A stretch of DNA of 64,000 nt from Chitinasiproducens palmae (lineage in GTDB: Bacteria; Pseudomonadota; Gammaproteobacteria; Burkholderiales; Burkholderiaceae), in NCBI RefSeq assembly GCF_900095735.1, contig NZ_FNLO01000007.1, positions 62,001 to 126,000 on the forward strand. The letters run 5' to 3'. The notes under the pieces are model-generated. The model was not told the DNA's origin. It made no database searches and saw only the letters and a program-made list of their open reading frames with translations. The position numbers and the translations under genes were made by a program. Shown piece by piece: positions 41,434-52,800 of this stretch (position 1 is its first letter; the number at the start of each line of letters is the position of its first letter).

Positions 41434-44400
41434 TCAGCGCGGCGAGGGCGCCGGCGTGCCATCGGCCGGACCACCATCGTCAAGGCCCGCGCCGCGTCGG
41501 TCGCCGGCTTGGCCGTCGTTGCCGTCATTGCCGTCATGGCCGCCTTCGCCATCGCGGCGATCGTGGCCACCGCGGCCGCGGCGCGACACGCGCCGCTCCA
41601 GGCGGTCGAAGGCGAGGTAGATCACCGGCGTGGTGAACAGGGTCAACAACTGGCTGACGATCAGGCCGCCGACGATCGCCAGTCCCAGCGGCTGGCGCAA
41701 TTCCGAACCCTCGCCGTGGCCGAGCATCAGCGGCAGTGCGCCCAGCAGCGCGGCCAAAGTCGTCATCAGGATGGGCCGAAAGCGCAGCAGGCAGGCCTGC
41801 CGGATCGCTTCGAGCGGCGGCAGGCCGTCGTTGCGCTCGGCATCCAGCGCGAAGTCGATCATCATGATCGCGTTTTTCTTCACGATGCCGATCAGCAGCA
41901 CGATGCCGATGATGCCGACGATGTCCAGATCGTGACCGGCGATCATCAGCGCGAGCAGCGCGCCAATACCGGCCGAGGGCAGCGTCGAGAGAATCGTCAC
42001 CGGATGGATGTAGCTCTCGTAGAGCACGCCCAGCACGATGTACATCGCGACGATGGCCGCCAGGATCAGGAACAGTTCGTTGCTCAGCGACGCCTCGAAG
42101 GCGAGCGCCGCACCCTGGAAGCGGCTGGTGAACGAGGCGGGCAGCCCGACGGCCTCGCTGGCTTCGCGGATCTGGTCGACGGCCTCGCCCAGCGACGCGC
42201 CGGGGGCCAGGTTGAACGACACGGTCGCCGCCGGAAACTGCGCGAGATGGTTGATCACCAGGGGCGAGCGTCGTTCCTCGATCGACGCGATCGCGGTGAG
42301 CGGCACTTGCGCGCTGCCGCTGCCGGGCAGCCAGATCGACTTCAGCGCGTCCGCCGAATACTTGAGCGCCGGGTCGACTTCGAGAATCACGCGGTACTGG
42401 TTCGACTGCGTATAGATCGTCGAGACGATGCGCTGGCCGAACGCATCGTACAGCGCGTTGTCGACCGTGGCCGGGGTGATGCCGAAGCGAGCCGCGTTCG
42501 CGCGGTCGATCGTGATGTAGACGGAGCGTCCGTTCTGCTGCAGGTCGCTGCTCACGTCGGCGAGCGCCGGCTGCGTCGCGAGCTTTTCGAGCAGACGGGG
42601 CAGCCAGGTGTCGAACGCCGCCCAGTCGGCGTTCTGCAGGATGAAGCGGTACTGTGTGCGGCCCGCGGTCGAATCGATGGTCAGGTCCTGCACCGGTTGC
42701 AGGAACAGGCCGATGCCGGAGACGTCGCTGACCGAGCGATTGATGCGCCGGATGATCTCGCTGGCCGAGGCACTCCGTTCGCTGCGCGGCTTCAGGTTGA
42801 TCAGGAAACGGCCGGCGTTCAGCGCGACATTGCTGCCGTCCACGCCAATGAATGACGACAGGCTGACTACGTCCGGATCGGCCAGGATGCGGTCGGCCAA
42901 CGCCTGCTGGCGTTGCGACATCGCGCGGAACGAGACGGTCTGGTCGGCTTCCGAGACGCCTTCGAGCACGCCGGTGTCCTGTACGGGGAAGAAGCCTTTC
43001 GGCACGGCGATGTAGAGCAGCACCGTGGCCACCAGCGTCAACACCGCAACGATCAGCGTCAGGCCCTGGCGCCGCAGCACGCGGTCGAGCAGCCGGCCAT
43101 AGCCGCCGATCACCCGGTCGAGCGTGCGATGCGTGGCGCGCGCGAAGCGGCTCGGCGGCCGCGCCTCGGGCGGCTTGAGCACGTAGGCGCACATCATCGG
43201 CACCAGCGTCAGCGCGACCACGGCGGAAATAACGATGGTGACCGCCAGCGTCACCGCGAATTCGTAGAACAGCCGGCCTACCACGTCGGCCATGAACAGC
43301 AGCGGAATCAGCACCGCGATCAGCGAGACCGTCAGCGAGATGATCGTGAAGCCGATCTGTCGCGCGCCGTTCAGCGCCGCCTGCAACGGTGTCTGGCCTT
43401 CCTCCAGATAGCGCGTGATGTTCTCGATCATGACAATCGCGTCGTCGACGACGAAGCCGGTCGCAATCGTCAGCGCCATCAGCGACAGGTTGTCCAGCGA
43501 GAAACCGCACAGGTACATCACGCCCAGCGTGCCCACCAGCGACAGCGGCACCGACAGGCTCGGGATCAGCGTCGCCGACGCGCTGCCCAGGAACACGTAG
43601 ATGACCAGCACGACGAGCACGATCGCCAGCGCCAGCTCGTACTGCACGTCGCGCACCGACGCCTTGATGGTGGTGGTTCGATCGGTCAGCACATCCACCT
43701 TCAGCGCCGCCGGCAGATTCTGCTGCAGGCGCGGCAGCAGAGCCTGGATATCGCGGGCGGTGGCGATCGCGTTCGCGCCCGGTTGCCGCTGCACGTTGAT
43801 GATGATCGCGGGCGTGCCGTTCATCCAGGCGCCCAGCTCGTTGTTCTCGGCCCCCTGCACCACGGTCGCGACGTCGGACAGGCGCACCGGCCGGCCGTTG
43901 CGATAGGCAATGACCGAGTTCAGATATTCGTCGGGACTGGAAATCTGATCGTTCGCGTTGATCGTCAGCGCCCGCGATGGCCCGTCGAAGCTGCCCTTCG
44001 GCGTGTTCACGTTCAGGCTCGCGAGGGTCGTGCGCAGGTCGTCCAGCGCCAGTCCATAGGCGGCCAGCGCGCGCGGATTGGCCTGTACGCGGACGGCCGG
44101 ACGCTGACCGCCCGACAGCGTCACCAGACCGACGCCCGCCACCTGCGAAATCTTCTGCGCGAGCCGCGTATCCGCCAGGTTCTGCACTTCGGTCAGCGGC
44201 ATCGTCGGCGACGTCAGCGCGAGCGTCATGATCGGCGCGTCCGCCGGGTTGACCTTGGCGTAGGTCGGCGGCGCCGGCAGGTCGGACGGCAAGACATTAC
44301 CCGCCGCGTTGATCGCCGCCTGCACCTCCTGTTCGGCGATGTCCAACGACAGGCCCAAGTCGAATTGCAGCGTCAGCACCGATGCGCCGGCCGAGCTCTG

Positions 44401-44646
44401 CGAGAACATCTGGTTCAGGCCGGCCATCTGCCCGAACTGGCGTTCGAGCGGCGCGGTGACCGAGGTGGTCATGACCTCCGGGCTTGCGCCGGGATACAGC
44501 GTGCGCACCTGGATCGTCGGGTACTCGACGACCGGCAACGCGGAGATCGGGATGAAGCGCAGGGCGACCAGGCCGGCCAGCAGGATCGCGGCCATCAGCA
44601 AGGCCGTGCCGACCGGGCGAAGGATGAAGAGACGTGACGGATTCAT
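41434..44646 (-). CDS. mdtB: RND multidrug efflux subunit MdtB
   Basis: A 1070-residue RND transporter: [40 protein letters not shown], and the TM4 motif [15 protein letters not shown] identify the MdtB branch. Twelve membrane helices and two large periplasmic loops, as expected. After the last helix there is an added hydrophilic C-terminal tail rich in Gly, Asp and His/Arg. The operon order is mdtA-mdtB-mdtC, with 23 bp between mdtA and mdtB. The complex exports bile-salt-like, novobiocin-like and other amphiphilic compounds in enterobacteria; substrates here are unknown. No outer-membrane factor or two-component system adjoins it. Confidence 0.94.
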   Translation of the reverse strand: MNPSRLFILRPVGTALLMAAILLAGLVALRFIPISALPVVEYPTIQVRTLYPGASPEVMTTSVTAPLERQFGQMAGLNQMFSQSSAGASVLTLQFDLGLSLDIAEQEVQAAINAAGNVLPSDLPAPPTYAKVNPADAPIMTLALTSPTMPLTEVQNLADTRLAQKISQVAGVGLVTLSGGQRPAVRVQANPRALAAYGLALDDLRTTLASLNVNTPKGSFDGPSRALTINANDQISSPDEYLNSVIAYRNGRPVRLSDVATVVQGAENNELGAWMNGTPAIIINVQRQPGANAIATARDIQALLPRLQQNLPAALKVDVLTDRTTTIKASVRDVQYELALAIVLVVLVIYVFLGSASATLIPSLSVPLSLVGTLGVMYLCGFSLDNLSLMALTIATGFVVDDAIVMIENITRYLEEGQTPLQAALNGARQIGFTIISLTVSLIAVLIPLLFMADVVGRLFYEFAVTLAVTIVISAVVALTLVPMMCAYVLKPPEARPPSRFARATHRTLDRVIGGYGRLLDRVLRRQGLTLIVAVLTLVATVLLYIAVPKGFFPVQDTGVLEGVSEADQTVSFRAMSQRQQALADRILADPDVVSLSSFIGVDGSNVALNAGRFLINLKPRSERSASASEIIRRINRSVSDVSGIGLFLQPVQDLTIDSTAGRTQYRFILQNADWAAFDTWLPRLLEKLATQPALADVSSDLQQNGRSVYITIDRANAARFGITPATVDNALYDAFGQRIVSTIYTQSNQYRVILEVDPALKYSADALKSIWLPGSGSAQVPLTAIASIEERRSPLVINHLAQFPAATVSFNLAPGASLGEAVDQIREASEAVGLPASFTSRFQGAALAFEASLSNELFLILAAIVAMYIVLGVLYESYIHPVTILSTLPSAGIGALLALMIAGHDLDIVGIIGIVLLIGIVKKNAIMMIDFALDAERNDGLPPLEAIRQACLLRFRPILMTTLAALLGALPLMLGHGEGSELRQPLGLAIVGGLIVSQLLTLFTTPVIYLAFDRLERRVSRRGRGGHDRRDGEGGHDGNDGNDGQAGDRRGAGLDDGGPADGTPAPSPR

Positions 44647-44669
44647 CGGGCGCTGACCGGGCCGCCTGT

Positions 44670-45983
44670 TCAGGGCGCCGGACGCGCTGCGCCCGTGCCT
44701 GGCCGCCGGCCATGGCCGCTTCCGTTTCCGCTGCCGCTGGCGCCCGATGCTGCGGCTGCCGACGAGGCCGGGGGCGCGGCCGCCGTCCCCGGCACCGTGA
44801 TTTTGGCCCCTTCGCGCAGGCGATCGACGCCGTCGACCACGACGGTGTCGCCTTCGGCCAGCCCTTCGCTGATGACGACGCGCTCGGCGTCGGTCAGGCC
44901 GGTCTTGACCTTGCGGACGGTGACCGTGTTGTCCGGCTTGACGACATAGACGAAGCTGCCGATTGAGCCGTTCTGGACCGCCGTGGCCGGCACGACAATC
45001 ACGTCGCGGAGCGTGTCGACCAGCAGCCGGACGTTCACGAACTGATTCGGGAACAGCGCGTCGTCTCGATTTTCGAAGCTCGCGCGCAGACGAACGGTGC
45101 CGGTCGAGGTATCGATCTGGTTGTCGACGCTGATCAACCGCCCAAGGGCAAGTTCGCGCGTGTTCGCGCGGTCGTAGGCGGAGGCCGAGAGCGACGCGCC
45201 CGCGCGCACCCGGGCCATGACCTGGTTCACGTCGTCCTCGGGTAGCGTGAAGAGCACGCTGATCGGCGCGGTCTGGGTGACCACGACCACGCCGTTCGTG
45301 TCGCCGGTCTGCACATAGTTGCCGACGTCGACCTGACGCAGGCCGACACGGCCGTCGATCGGCGAGGTGATGCGCGCGTATTGCAGGTCGAGCCGGTTCG
45401 CCTCGACCGCGCCGCGGTCGGTCTTGACCGTCCCCTCGCGCTGCTTGACCAGCGAAACCTGGTCGTCATAGGTCTGGCGCGCAACCGAATCCTGCGCCAG
45501 CAGTATCTTGTAGCGTTCGAGATCGCGCCGCGATTGTTCGAGCAGGGCCTGGTCGCGGACCAGGTTGCCCTCGGCCTGCGCCAACGCCGCCTGGGTCGGG
45601 CGCGGATCGATCTGCGCGAGGAAGTCGCCACGCTTGACGTGCTGGCCTTCCTTGAAGCCGAGCGAGAGCAGTTCCCCGGAGATCCGTGAACGCACCGTGA
45701 CGGTGGCCAGCGGCGTGACCGTGCCCAGCGCGTACTTCACGATCGGGACCTCGGCGCGCGTCGCCTTCGCGACCCGCACCGGCTGCGCGACGTTGGCCAT
45801 CGCGGCGGCGCCATGGCCACCGCGGCCACCGTGACCGCCTCGGCCCGGTGCAGCGTGATTGCGACCACGCAGCACCAGGAAGGCGACGAGCGCGATCACC
45901 AACAGTATGACGACGATCAGCCAGATACGGCGCGGTCGCCGGCGCACGGGAGGCACGGCGCGTTCGGAATCAGGATTCTGCAT
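44670..45983 (-). CDS. mdtA: Membrane-fusion (periplasmic adaptor) protein MdtA
   Basis: A 437-residue adaptor. There is an N-terminal membrane anchor ([19 protein letters not shown], about residues 19-37) and a Gly/His/Arg-rich linker ([12 protein letters not shown]). These are followed by lipoyl and hairpin domains ([36 protein letters not shown]), a beta-barrel ([21 protein letters not shown]) and a membrane-proximal domain. The C-terminal tail after about residue 405 is Ala/Ser/Gly-rich. It bridges MdtB/MdtC and a TolC-like channel. The start at 45983 begins the conserved order; a longer frame to 46142 has no ribosome-binding site. Confidence 0.93.
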   Translation of the reverse strand: MQNPDSERAVPPVRRRPRRIWLIVVILLVIALVAFLVLRGRNHAAPGRGGHGGRGGHGAAAMANVAQPVRVAKATRAEVPIVKYALGTVTPLATVTVRSRISGELLSLGFKEGQHVKRGDFLAQIDPRPTQAALAQAEGNLVRDQALLEQSRRDLERYKILLAQDSVARQTYDDQVSLVKQREGTVKTDRGAVEANRLDLQYARITSPIDGRVGLRQVDVGNYVQTGDTNGVVVVTQTAPISVLFTLPEDDVNQVMARVRAGASLSASAYDRANTRELALGRLISVDNQIDTSTGTVRLRASFENRDDALFPNQFVNVRLLVDTLRDVIVVPATAVQNGSIGSFVYVVKPDNTVTVRKVKTGLTDAERVVISEGLAEGDTVVVDGVDRLREGAKITVPGTAAAPPASSAAAASGASGSGNGSGHGRRPGTGAARPAP

Positions 45984-46144
45984 TCGGGACGGTGAGCGTG
46001 GGGAAGCGGTATGAACTGCCTGCGCCTGGGAAACCGAAATCCTACGTGGCTCCGTGGCAGGCGTCCATTTCCATCTTGTTACAATAGCCTGCTCTGGCGA
46101 ACCGCGCTCGACCCGGCGCGCGACCCGACAGCGGGTCGCCACGC

Positions 46145-46194
46145 GGCTTCAGACGGCTTCAGGTGGCCTCAGGTGGCTGCAAGTGCCTTCGAGC
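46145..46194. repeat. Degenerate 10-bp tandem repeat upstream of mdtA
   Basis: Five imperfect 10-bp units (consensus GGCTTCAGGT) lie in the 335-bp divergent gap between mdtA (minus) and the small membrane protein gene (plus). Confidence 0.6.
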
Positions 46195-46220
46195 GGCGCC
46201 AACGCGGGACTGCGCTGCGG

Positions 46221-46274
46221 GGCGCCATCGGGGTGCCCGGCGGCGGCACCCCGATGGCGGCACCCGATGGCGCC
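46221..46274 (+). promoter_or_regulatory. 15-bp perfect hairpin with duplicated right arm, leader of a small membrane protein gene
   Basis: CGCCATCGGGGTGCC (46223-46237) is perfectly complementary to GGCACCCCGATGGCG (46245-46259) across a 7-nt loop. The right arm is then repeated almost exactly as GGCACCCGATGGCGCC (46259-46274). This second arm can pair with the same left arm (12 bp, a bulged G, then 5 bp). The two hairpins exclude each other. The structure ends 45 nt before the ATG at 46319. It could act as a leader switch or protein-binding site; it has no following T-run, so it is not a simple terminator. Confidence 0.6.
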
Positions 46275-46318
46275 TGTCGCAACGGTCCCGGCGGAGCGCC
46301 CGTCACACAGGAAGCATC

Positions 46319-46471
46319 ATGTCCAGCAAGAAGCCGAAAAGCGATCCCACCCGCGGCGTTGCCGTCATCATCATTCTCGCCGTCCTGTTCGTGCTCGGCG
46401 CGTTGCTGTACAACGCACACAAGGGCAAGGCCGAATACGACAGCGAGCAGCAGGCGCCGTCGACGCGCTGA
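46319..46471 (+). CDS. 50-residue single-pass membrane protein
   Basis: A small protein with a hydrophilic, Lys-rich N-terminus, one transmembrane helix (GVAVIIILAVLFVLGALLY, residues 13-31) and a charged C-terminus, so probably N-in/C-out. AGGA lies 6-7 nt before the ATG. It is divergent from mdtA and about 335 bp from its start, so it could share control with the efflux operon. Function unknown; small single-pass proteins sometimes modulate RND pumps (AcrZ-like), but no sequence resemblance is claimed. The 261 bp after it, to the end of the long FUSC gene, contain nothing recognisable. Confidence 0.65.
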   Translation: MSSKKPKSDPTRGVAVIIILAVLFVLGALLYNAHKGKAEYDSEQQAPSTR

Positions 46472-46732
46472 GCAGCACCGCCGGTGGACGGCGCCGGGCC
46501 GACGGCGGGGCGGCTCGCCTCGTCGGGCGACCGACAGGTTGCGCCTTCAGGTCGCCGGTTCCGGTTGCCCATTCAGGTGCCCATGCGGGGCGCCGTTCGG
46601 TGCGCCGCTTCGGATGCCGCGTCGGTCCCGGTTCGAGTCGCCGGACGGAGCGCCGTCCTCGCCGCAGATCGGTTGCACGGCCGATGCGCCGCATGTCGGC
46701 GCGAAACCGTTGAGAACAAGCGCGTCCAATCC

Positions 46733-49525
46733 TCAGAGCCTGATCGTACTGGCGTCCTGACGGACGATCTGCGATGCGCTGAGCATCTGTTTGCAGTGAT
46801 GTACCAGCGCCTTGAGCGACTCGATCGACTCCTGCGTCGTGATGCCGTCGAGATTGGGCGCCGCCCGTTCGGTGTCGACCACCATCTCGTCCAGCGAACG
46901 CGACAGCGCGCGCGCGGTTTCGCGATAGTCGGCCGGCAGCGGCGCGCCGTTCTCGGCCTGGGCGAGATTCTCGCCGATCGCCTGCAGCACGCTGTCCAGC
47001 GCACGCCGTTCGAGCGGCGCGGCGGCCAGCACCAAGGGCCCGATCGCGTTGATCTGCGACGCCAACGCATGGCTCTGGATCAGCAGTTCATTGAATTCCG
47101 CGACGAAGCGCTGTTTCGAGCGTGGCTCGCGCATCATGCGCAAGAAAGCCTGTCCAAGATTGGCAAAGGCAATGTGCACATCCTTTCGCGCAAGACGATA
47201 GCGGAAGTCATAGTCGAGCGCGCGAGCCGCCTGCGAACCGATTGCTTCGCCGCCGCGTGGCACGGTTGACGGTACCGCGGCGATCGGTGCGGCCGCGGCG
47301 GGCGGCGCGGTCGTCTCGGGTCCAGCCGTCGAGGGCTGGCTCGCGGCCGCCGCTGGCGCGCTCGCACCACCGGTCAGCGCATCGACCGTCGCGGCGGGCG
47401 TGTCGGACGGAGCGACGGCCCGGACGGCCGTAATGTCCGTTACGGCGGTCCGGGCCGCCTGCGTGCCCGCCTCGGAGCCGGCTTGCGCGGTTGCTTGTCC
47501 GCTTGCCTGTTCGCTTGCCTGTCCGTTCGGCTGGTCGCCGGGCACGACCGGCTTCTCAGCAAGCGGCGCACTCGGTTGCCCACTTGCCTGTTCGTCCGCC
47601 TGTTTGCTGGCCTGTCCGCTTGCCGATTGCGTCGGCGGCACCGCAGCCTTGGCCGCTTCGGGCGTGAACGCGGCCCCCAGCCCGGCGCCTGGGGGAGCCG
47701 GCGCGACCGTGCCGCCCTGAAACACCTGATCCTGCGCCGGCGTCGCATTCGTTTCGGCGGCCGGGGCGGGCGTGGCGCGCGCACCAGCGCCGTCGCCCGG
47801 CGCGCGCCGATGGCTGACGTCCACCACCGCGCCCAGATACGCACGCGTGGCGCGGATCACCGCCTTGACCAGCGGCCCCATCAACCGATATTCCCAGTTC
47901 GCGTACAGGTAGCTGATGCCGATGGCCAGCGCGCCACCGATCAGCGTGTCGATTGCGCGCTCGCCGATCAGTCGCATGCCGGCCGGCGCCAGCAGGTGGT
48001 AGAGCAGCAGCACATAGGCCGAGATGAAGACCGTCGCGGCGCCGTAGTGGAGGATCACCAGCGAGTACGCCATGAACATGCACGCGAACATCACGGCCAG
48101 CAGCACGGGTGCGTCCTTCACGAACGCGATCAGCGCCAGGGCGGCCGCGCAGCCGATCACCGTGCCAACCATCCGCTGCGCGTTGCGCTGCCGCGTCAGC
48201 GAGAAGCCGGGTTTCATGATGATGACCGTGGTCAACACGATCCAGTAGCTATTGGTCAGCGGCAGCAGCTTGCCGATCGCCAGACCGACCGCCACGGCCA
48301 GTGTGACCCGCAGGGCGTGACGGAAGCTCGGCGACGACGGCGTGAGGTTGGTCCACAGTTGCTTGAAGGAAAAGCGCCGGCTGACCAGGAAGCGCGACAG
48401 CGCCTGATCGACGGTCATGTCCGTGTCGGTGCGTTCCCCTTGGGTGTTGCGATGCATCCGGTCGATCAGCCGGGTCACCGACCAGACGCGCCGGTAGCTC
48501 GCCGCCACCGTCGCGTAGGCGGCCGAATCGCGATTGGGCAGGTCCTTGCGGCGCAGTTTGTCGATCTCATACTCGATCGCGCGCAACTCGGCCTTCATCG
48601 TGACCACCGGCGCCGACGCGCGATGCTGCAGCACCGCCAGACCGATCGCCTCGAGTTCGGTGGCCGACTTGCGCACCAGGTCGCGGAAGAACAGCAGGAT
48701 GTCGGCCTCGCCGAACGACTGGCGCAGCATGCCGTAGTCGGTATGCGAGCCGATGATGGTGTCGTGCAGGTCGACCGAATTGATGAACAGGTTGAACAGC
48801 ATCACGCGCCGCCATTCACCGCTTGGCTTGCCTTCTCGTTCAAGGTGGGGCAGGTTGCGCAGCACGATGTCGCGCGCCGCATCCTGCCGCTCGACCGCGG
48901 CAATCTGCTTGGCGACGAGCTCTCGATAGACGTCGTCGAGATTTTCCTTGATGTCGTAGAAGCGGGCCCGTGCGCGCATGTACTCGGCGGTCGCGAAGAT
49001 CGCTTCGGCGATCGCCTGCTGTTCGGTGCGCTCGGAGGTCAGACGGTTCCAGAAGTAGCTGAAATAGGTGTACCAGAGGCTGCCGGCCAACAGCCACAGG
49101 GCGTTGGTGATCGCCTGGACTGGCGTGAAGTGCTGTTCGATGTTGATGATCATCATGAACAGCGCGCCGAAGCTGATCTGCGGCCCGCGGTTCGGATACA
49201 CGACGAGCAGCGACAGCAGGAAGGTCAGCGGCACGACGGTCAGCCACATCGTCAGATTGCTGATCGTCGCGAAGCCGCTCGCCAGCGCCGACAGAAAGCC
49301 CAGGGCCGAGCAGGCCAGCATCTCGTTGTGCTTGTGCTTCAGCGGGCCGGGCAGGTCGACCACGCTCGCGCTGATTGCGCCGGATGCGATCACGAAGCCG
49401 ATATCGGCCTGGTGGAACACGAGCAGACAGAAGATGGGCGGCAGGGCCAGGCCGAGGGAGACGCGCAGCCCGCTGAACACGTACTGGCTGTAGAAAAACT
49501 TTTTTATTTCGAATGAATAACGCAT
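46733..49525 (-). CDS. Full-length FUSC/YccS-AaeB-like membrane protein with long disordered insertion
   Basis: A 930-residue protein. N-terminal helices start YSQYVFSGLRVSLGLALPP; a soluble middle domain follows, then a second membrane block beginning RHALRVTLAVAVGLAIGKLL with YWIVLTTVIIMKPGFSLTRQR, the typical FUSC duplication. It then has about 190 low-complexity residues (about 570-760) with GQAS/EQAS-type repeats, Pro and Ala, and finally a helical cytoplasmic domain. FUSC proteins are putative exporters of aromatic acids. The start at 49525 (MRYSFEIKKF) fits family N-termini; longer starts up to 49705 are possible but lack good ribosome-binding sites. Confidence 0.85.
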   Translation of the reverse strand: MRYSFEIKKFFYSQYVFSGLRVSLGLALPPIFCLLVFHQADIGFVIASGAISASVVDLPGPLKHKHNEMLACSALGFLSALASGFATISNLTMWLTVVPLTFLLSLLVVYPNRGPQISFGALFMMIINIEQHFTPVQAITNALWLLAGSLWYTYFSYFWNRLTSERTEQQAIAEAIFATAEYMRARARFYDIKENLDDVYRELVAKQIAAVERQDAARDIVLRNLPHLEREGKPSGEWRRVMLFNLFINSVDLHDTIIGSHTDYGMLRQSFGEADILLFFRDLVRKSATELEAIGLAVLQHRASAPVVTMKAELRAIEYEIDKLRRKDLPNRDSAAYATVAASYRRVWSVTRLIDRMHRNTQGERTDTDMTVDQALSRFLVSRRFSFKQLWTNLTPSSPSFRHALRVTLAVAVGLAIGKLLPLTNSYWIVLTTVIIMKPGFSLTRQRNAQRMVGTVIGCAAALALIAFVKDAPVLLAVMFACMFMAYSLVILHYGAATVFISAYVLLLYHLLAPAGMRLIGERAIDTLIGGALAIGISYLYANWEYRLMGPLVKAVIRATRAYLGAVVDVSHRRAPGDGAGARATPAPAAETNATPAQDQVFQGGTVAPAPPGAGLGAAFTPEAAKAAVPPTQSASGQASKQADEQASGQPSAPLAEKPVVPGDQPNGQASEQASGQATAQAGSEAGTQAARTAVTDITAVRAVAPSDTPAATVDALTGGASAPAAAASQPSTAGPETTAPPAAAAPIAAVPSTVPRGGEAIGSQAARALDYDFRYRLARKDVHIAFANLGQAFLRMMREPRSKQRFVAEFNELLIQSHALASQINAIGPLVLAAAPLERRALDSVLQAIGENLAQAENGAPLPADYRETARALSRSLDEMVVDTERAAPNLDGITTQESIESLKALVHHCKQMLSASQIVRQDASTIRL

Positions 49526-49843
49526 CGGTGCCAGTTGCGGGAGGGAGCGCTCGGGTCGGGCGGGAGGCGCCGCCGCCGTCGGCGCATCCTCGTGGAAAGC
49601 AAAGGCGACCGCGACCGTCATCGAGTCTAGCGCATTTCGATGTGCGGCCGGCCGCAGCCGCGCCATCGGCTGCATTTCGCCACGGCACGCGCGCCGCTGC
49701 TGCAATAATGTGTAAGCGACCGTTTCCGGGCGGCATCGGCCAGGCGGCGCATGGCGGCCGAATGCTCGAATTTGCTATCCTGCTTCGCCTGTACCGGATG
49801 TCGGTTTTCGATCGACGTCGCGGCCGCGCTTCCGATCCTGCCG
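49526..49843. other. 318-bp divergent gap between the FUSC gene and recC
   Basis: Should hold the promoters of both transcripts. Both adjacent ORFs extend into it if their earliest in-frame starts are used. I cannot identify a convincing promoter, operator or structured element. Confidence 0.4.
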
Positions 49844-52800
49844 ATGCTGACACTGTTCCAGTCCAACCGCTTCGAAGTCTTGCTCGAAGCCCTGATGGCC
49901 ACCGAGTCGGCGGCGCGGACCGGACCGTTCGCGCCCGTGGAGATCATCGTGCCAAGCGCGGCAGTGGCCAGGCGGGTCGAACTCGACTGGGCGACGCGGC
50001 ATGGCGTGTGCGCGAACGTGCGGTGCTGCTACCTTGCCGAGTGGCTGTGGCAGCAGATCGGCCGCGTGATGCCGGTACCGGATCGTTCGCCGCTGGCGCC
50101 CGACGCGCTTGCCTGGCAGTTGTACGCGCTGCTGGGCGACGAAGCCGCGTCGCCTCGCGCCGAGCTGCCGGCCGATGGCCGCCTGAACAGCTATCTGGCG
50201 CACGCCGACGCGGGCCAGCGCTTCCGCCTGGCCCGTCGCCTCGCACGGGTCTTCGACCACTATCAAACCTATCGCACCGACTGGCTGGCGGCGTGGCGCT
50301 CGGGCCGGTCGATTTTCGAGCGCATGCCGTGGGCGACGCCGAACGACGCTCAGCGTGACGACGAGCGCTGGCAGGCGGCGCTGTGGCGAGCGGTGCCGGC
50401 AGCGGATGCGCCGGCCAGCGAGCGCTTCCTGGCACTCGACCCGGCCGCGTTGTCCGTGCTTGCCGATCGTCGTGTCGCGGTGCTGGCGCTACCGACGATG
50501 GCGCCGCTGCACGTCGCCTTGCTGAATCAGCTGTCGAGCGTGGTCGATATCGGCGTCTATGCGCTCAATCCCTGCCGTGAATTCTGGTTCGATGTCGTCG
50601 GCGACCGCACCGCATTGCGCATGGCGCTGGCCGCGGGCGTGATGCCGGACGTCGGCGCCACCACGGCTGCGCTGCATGGCGGGGAAGCGGGTCTGCACGG
50701 CGGCGAAGCGCACTATCTGGCAGGCGAAGGATCGGGCGAGGAACAACACGACGAAGACGATGGCGAGGACGGACAGGGCGAAGAGGACCAAGAGCGGAAG
50801 CCGGGCAGCGAGCGCGATGAGGCCCGGCATGACTGGGAAGACAGCGACAGAGACAGAGACAGAGACAGCGAGATCGATTTCGACGACGGCGGCGGTCACC
50901 AGGTCGGCGCGCTTGGCATGGCCGACGCGCACCTCGAACTCGGCCAGCCGCTGCTCGCCGAATGGGGGCGGCAGAGCCGCGCGCTGCTCTCCACGCTGTT
51001 CGACTTGACCGAAGGGCGGGTCGACGCGCAGGCCGAAGTGTTCCTCGAGAATCCGGAGCCGACGCTGCTTGCCAGCGTGCAGAACGCGATCCTGTCGCTG
51101 ACGCCCGTCCCCGTCCCCGACAGCGAGCCCGAGGCGGCAGCCGGCATCGAGGTTCATGTCTGCCACAGTCTGTCGCGCCAGTTGGAAGTGCTGCACGACC
51201 GCCTGCTGGCCTGGTTCGATGCGGATCCCGACCTTGCGCCGCATGACGTGTTGGTCACGTTCCCGGACCTGACCGCGGCGGCGCCGTTGGTCGATGCGGT
51301 GTTCGGCACGATGCCCGACGAGCGCCGCATTCCCTATCGCATCACGGGCCTGCCGCCGTCGCGCGTGAATCGCGTGGCGCGGCTGTTCCTGTCCTGGCTG
51401 GAGATGACCGAGAACCCGCCAGGACTGGCGGAGATGATCGAGTGGCTGCGGGTCGACGCGTTCGCGCACGCCTACGGCATCGAGGCCGACGACGTCGACG
51501 CGATCCAGCGCGCGCTGCTGGCTGCCGGCGCGCGGGCGGCTTTCGACGATGCGCCGGCTGGCGCGGGCCCCGGCCACTCGCTGGACGACGCCGTGATGCG
51601 ACTGGTCCTCGGGTATGCGATGCCGGACGATGGCGCACCGCAGGCCGACTGGCTGCCGGTCGCGAGCGGCGCGGCGCAGCAATGGCTCGGCGGCCTGAGC
51701 GAGGCGTGCGACGACCTGGGCCGCTTGCGGGCAAGCCTGAAGACGACCCGTTCCGCGGCCGACTGGCAGGCGCTGCTCGACTGGGCGCTGGCGCGCTTCT
51801 TCGTCTCGGAGCCGGCGTCGAGCGACGACCTCCATGCGTTGGTCGAAGCGAGCGGGCTTGTCTTCGAGACGTTGCGCAGTGGTGCAGGCACCTCTGCCGA
51901 CCACACCGTCCTGTCCGTGGACGTGGTCCGGCAGGCCCTCGCGGCGACGCTCGACGAGTCGGCGCGCGGCGGTGTGCCGGGCGGTGGCGTGACCTTCGCC
52001 GCGCTGCCGAGCCTGCGCCTGCTGCCGTATCGCGTGGTGTGCCTGCTGGGCATGGACGACGGCGCGCTGCCGTCGCTGCTGCGCGCCGAAGAGTTCGATC
52101 TGATCGCGGCTTTTGGCCGGCGTGGCGACCGCCAGCGCCGCGACGACGAGCGCAACCTGTTCCTCGACCTGTTGCTGGCGAGCCGGCATCGACTGTTCGT
52201 CGCCTACACCGGGCGGAGCATCCGTGACAATGCGGTGCTGCCGCCGTCCGGGCTGGTCGATGAACTGCTCGACTACTGCGCACAGGCCCTTGCAGGCGAA
52301 GGGGCCGATGCGAGCGATGTGGCGCGCGAGCGGGAGGGGTTGATTACGGTTCATCCATTGCAGCCTTTTGCCGAAGCGTATCTGGCGCCCGACGCGCCCG
52401 TGCCAACCTACGATGTCGACCGTGCCGAGATCGGCCGCAGGTTGCGACAGGTCATCGGCCTGTCGTTCGGGCCGGCAGAGCCCGACGCGACGGCGCGACC
52501 GCGACATGATCACCACGGCGACCGCGGTGACCACGGCGATCGCGCTGACGACGGGGCGAGCGAACGCGGCCGCCGTCACGCCGGCGCGTTGTTCGATGCG
52601 CCGTTGCCGCCGCTGCGGCAGGACGCGGTCACGATGGAGGCGTTCAGCCGTTTCTGGCGCTATCCGCAGGCGACGCTGTTGCGCGAGCGCCTCGGCGTGG
52701 TATTCGACGAGGCCGCGGCGATGCCGCCGCCGTACGAGCCGTTCGTTGCCGACTTCGCTGCGTGCGATGCCCTCGCACAACGCGTGCTGCCCGCACTGCT

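Noticed and set aside
39086-41620. 844-codon plus-strand frame over mdtC
   Set aside because: Antisense to a canonical RND transporter; extreme Arg/His/Asp content typical of shadow frames.
47483-49516. 677-codon plus-strand frame over the long FUSC gene
   Set aside because: Antisense shadow; no start signal, no family resemblance.
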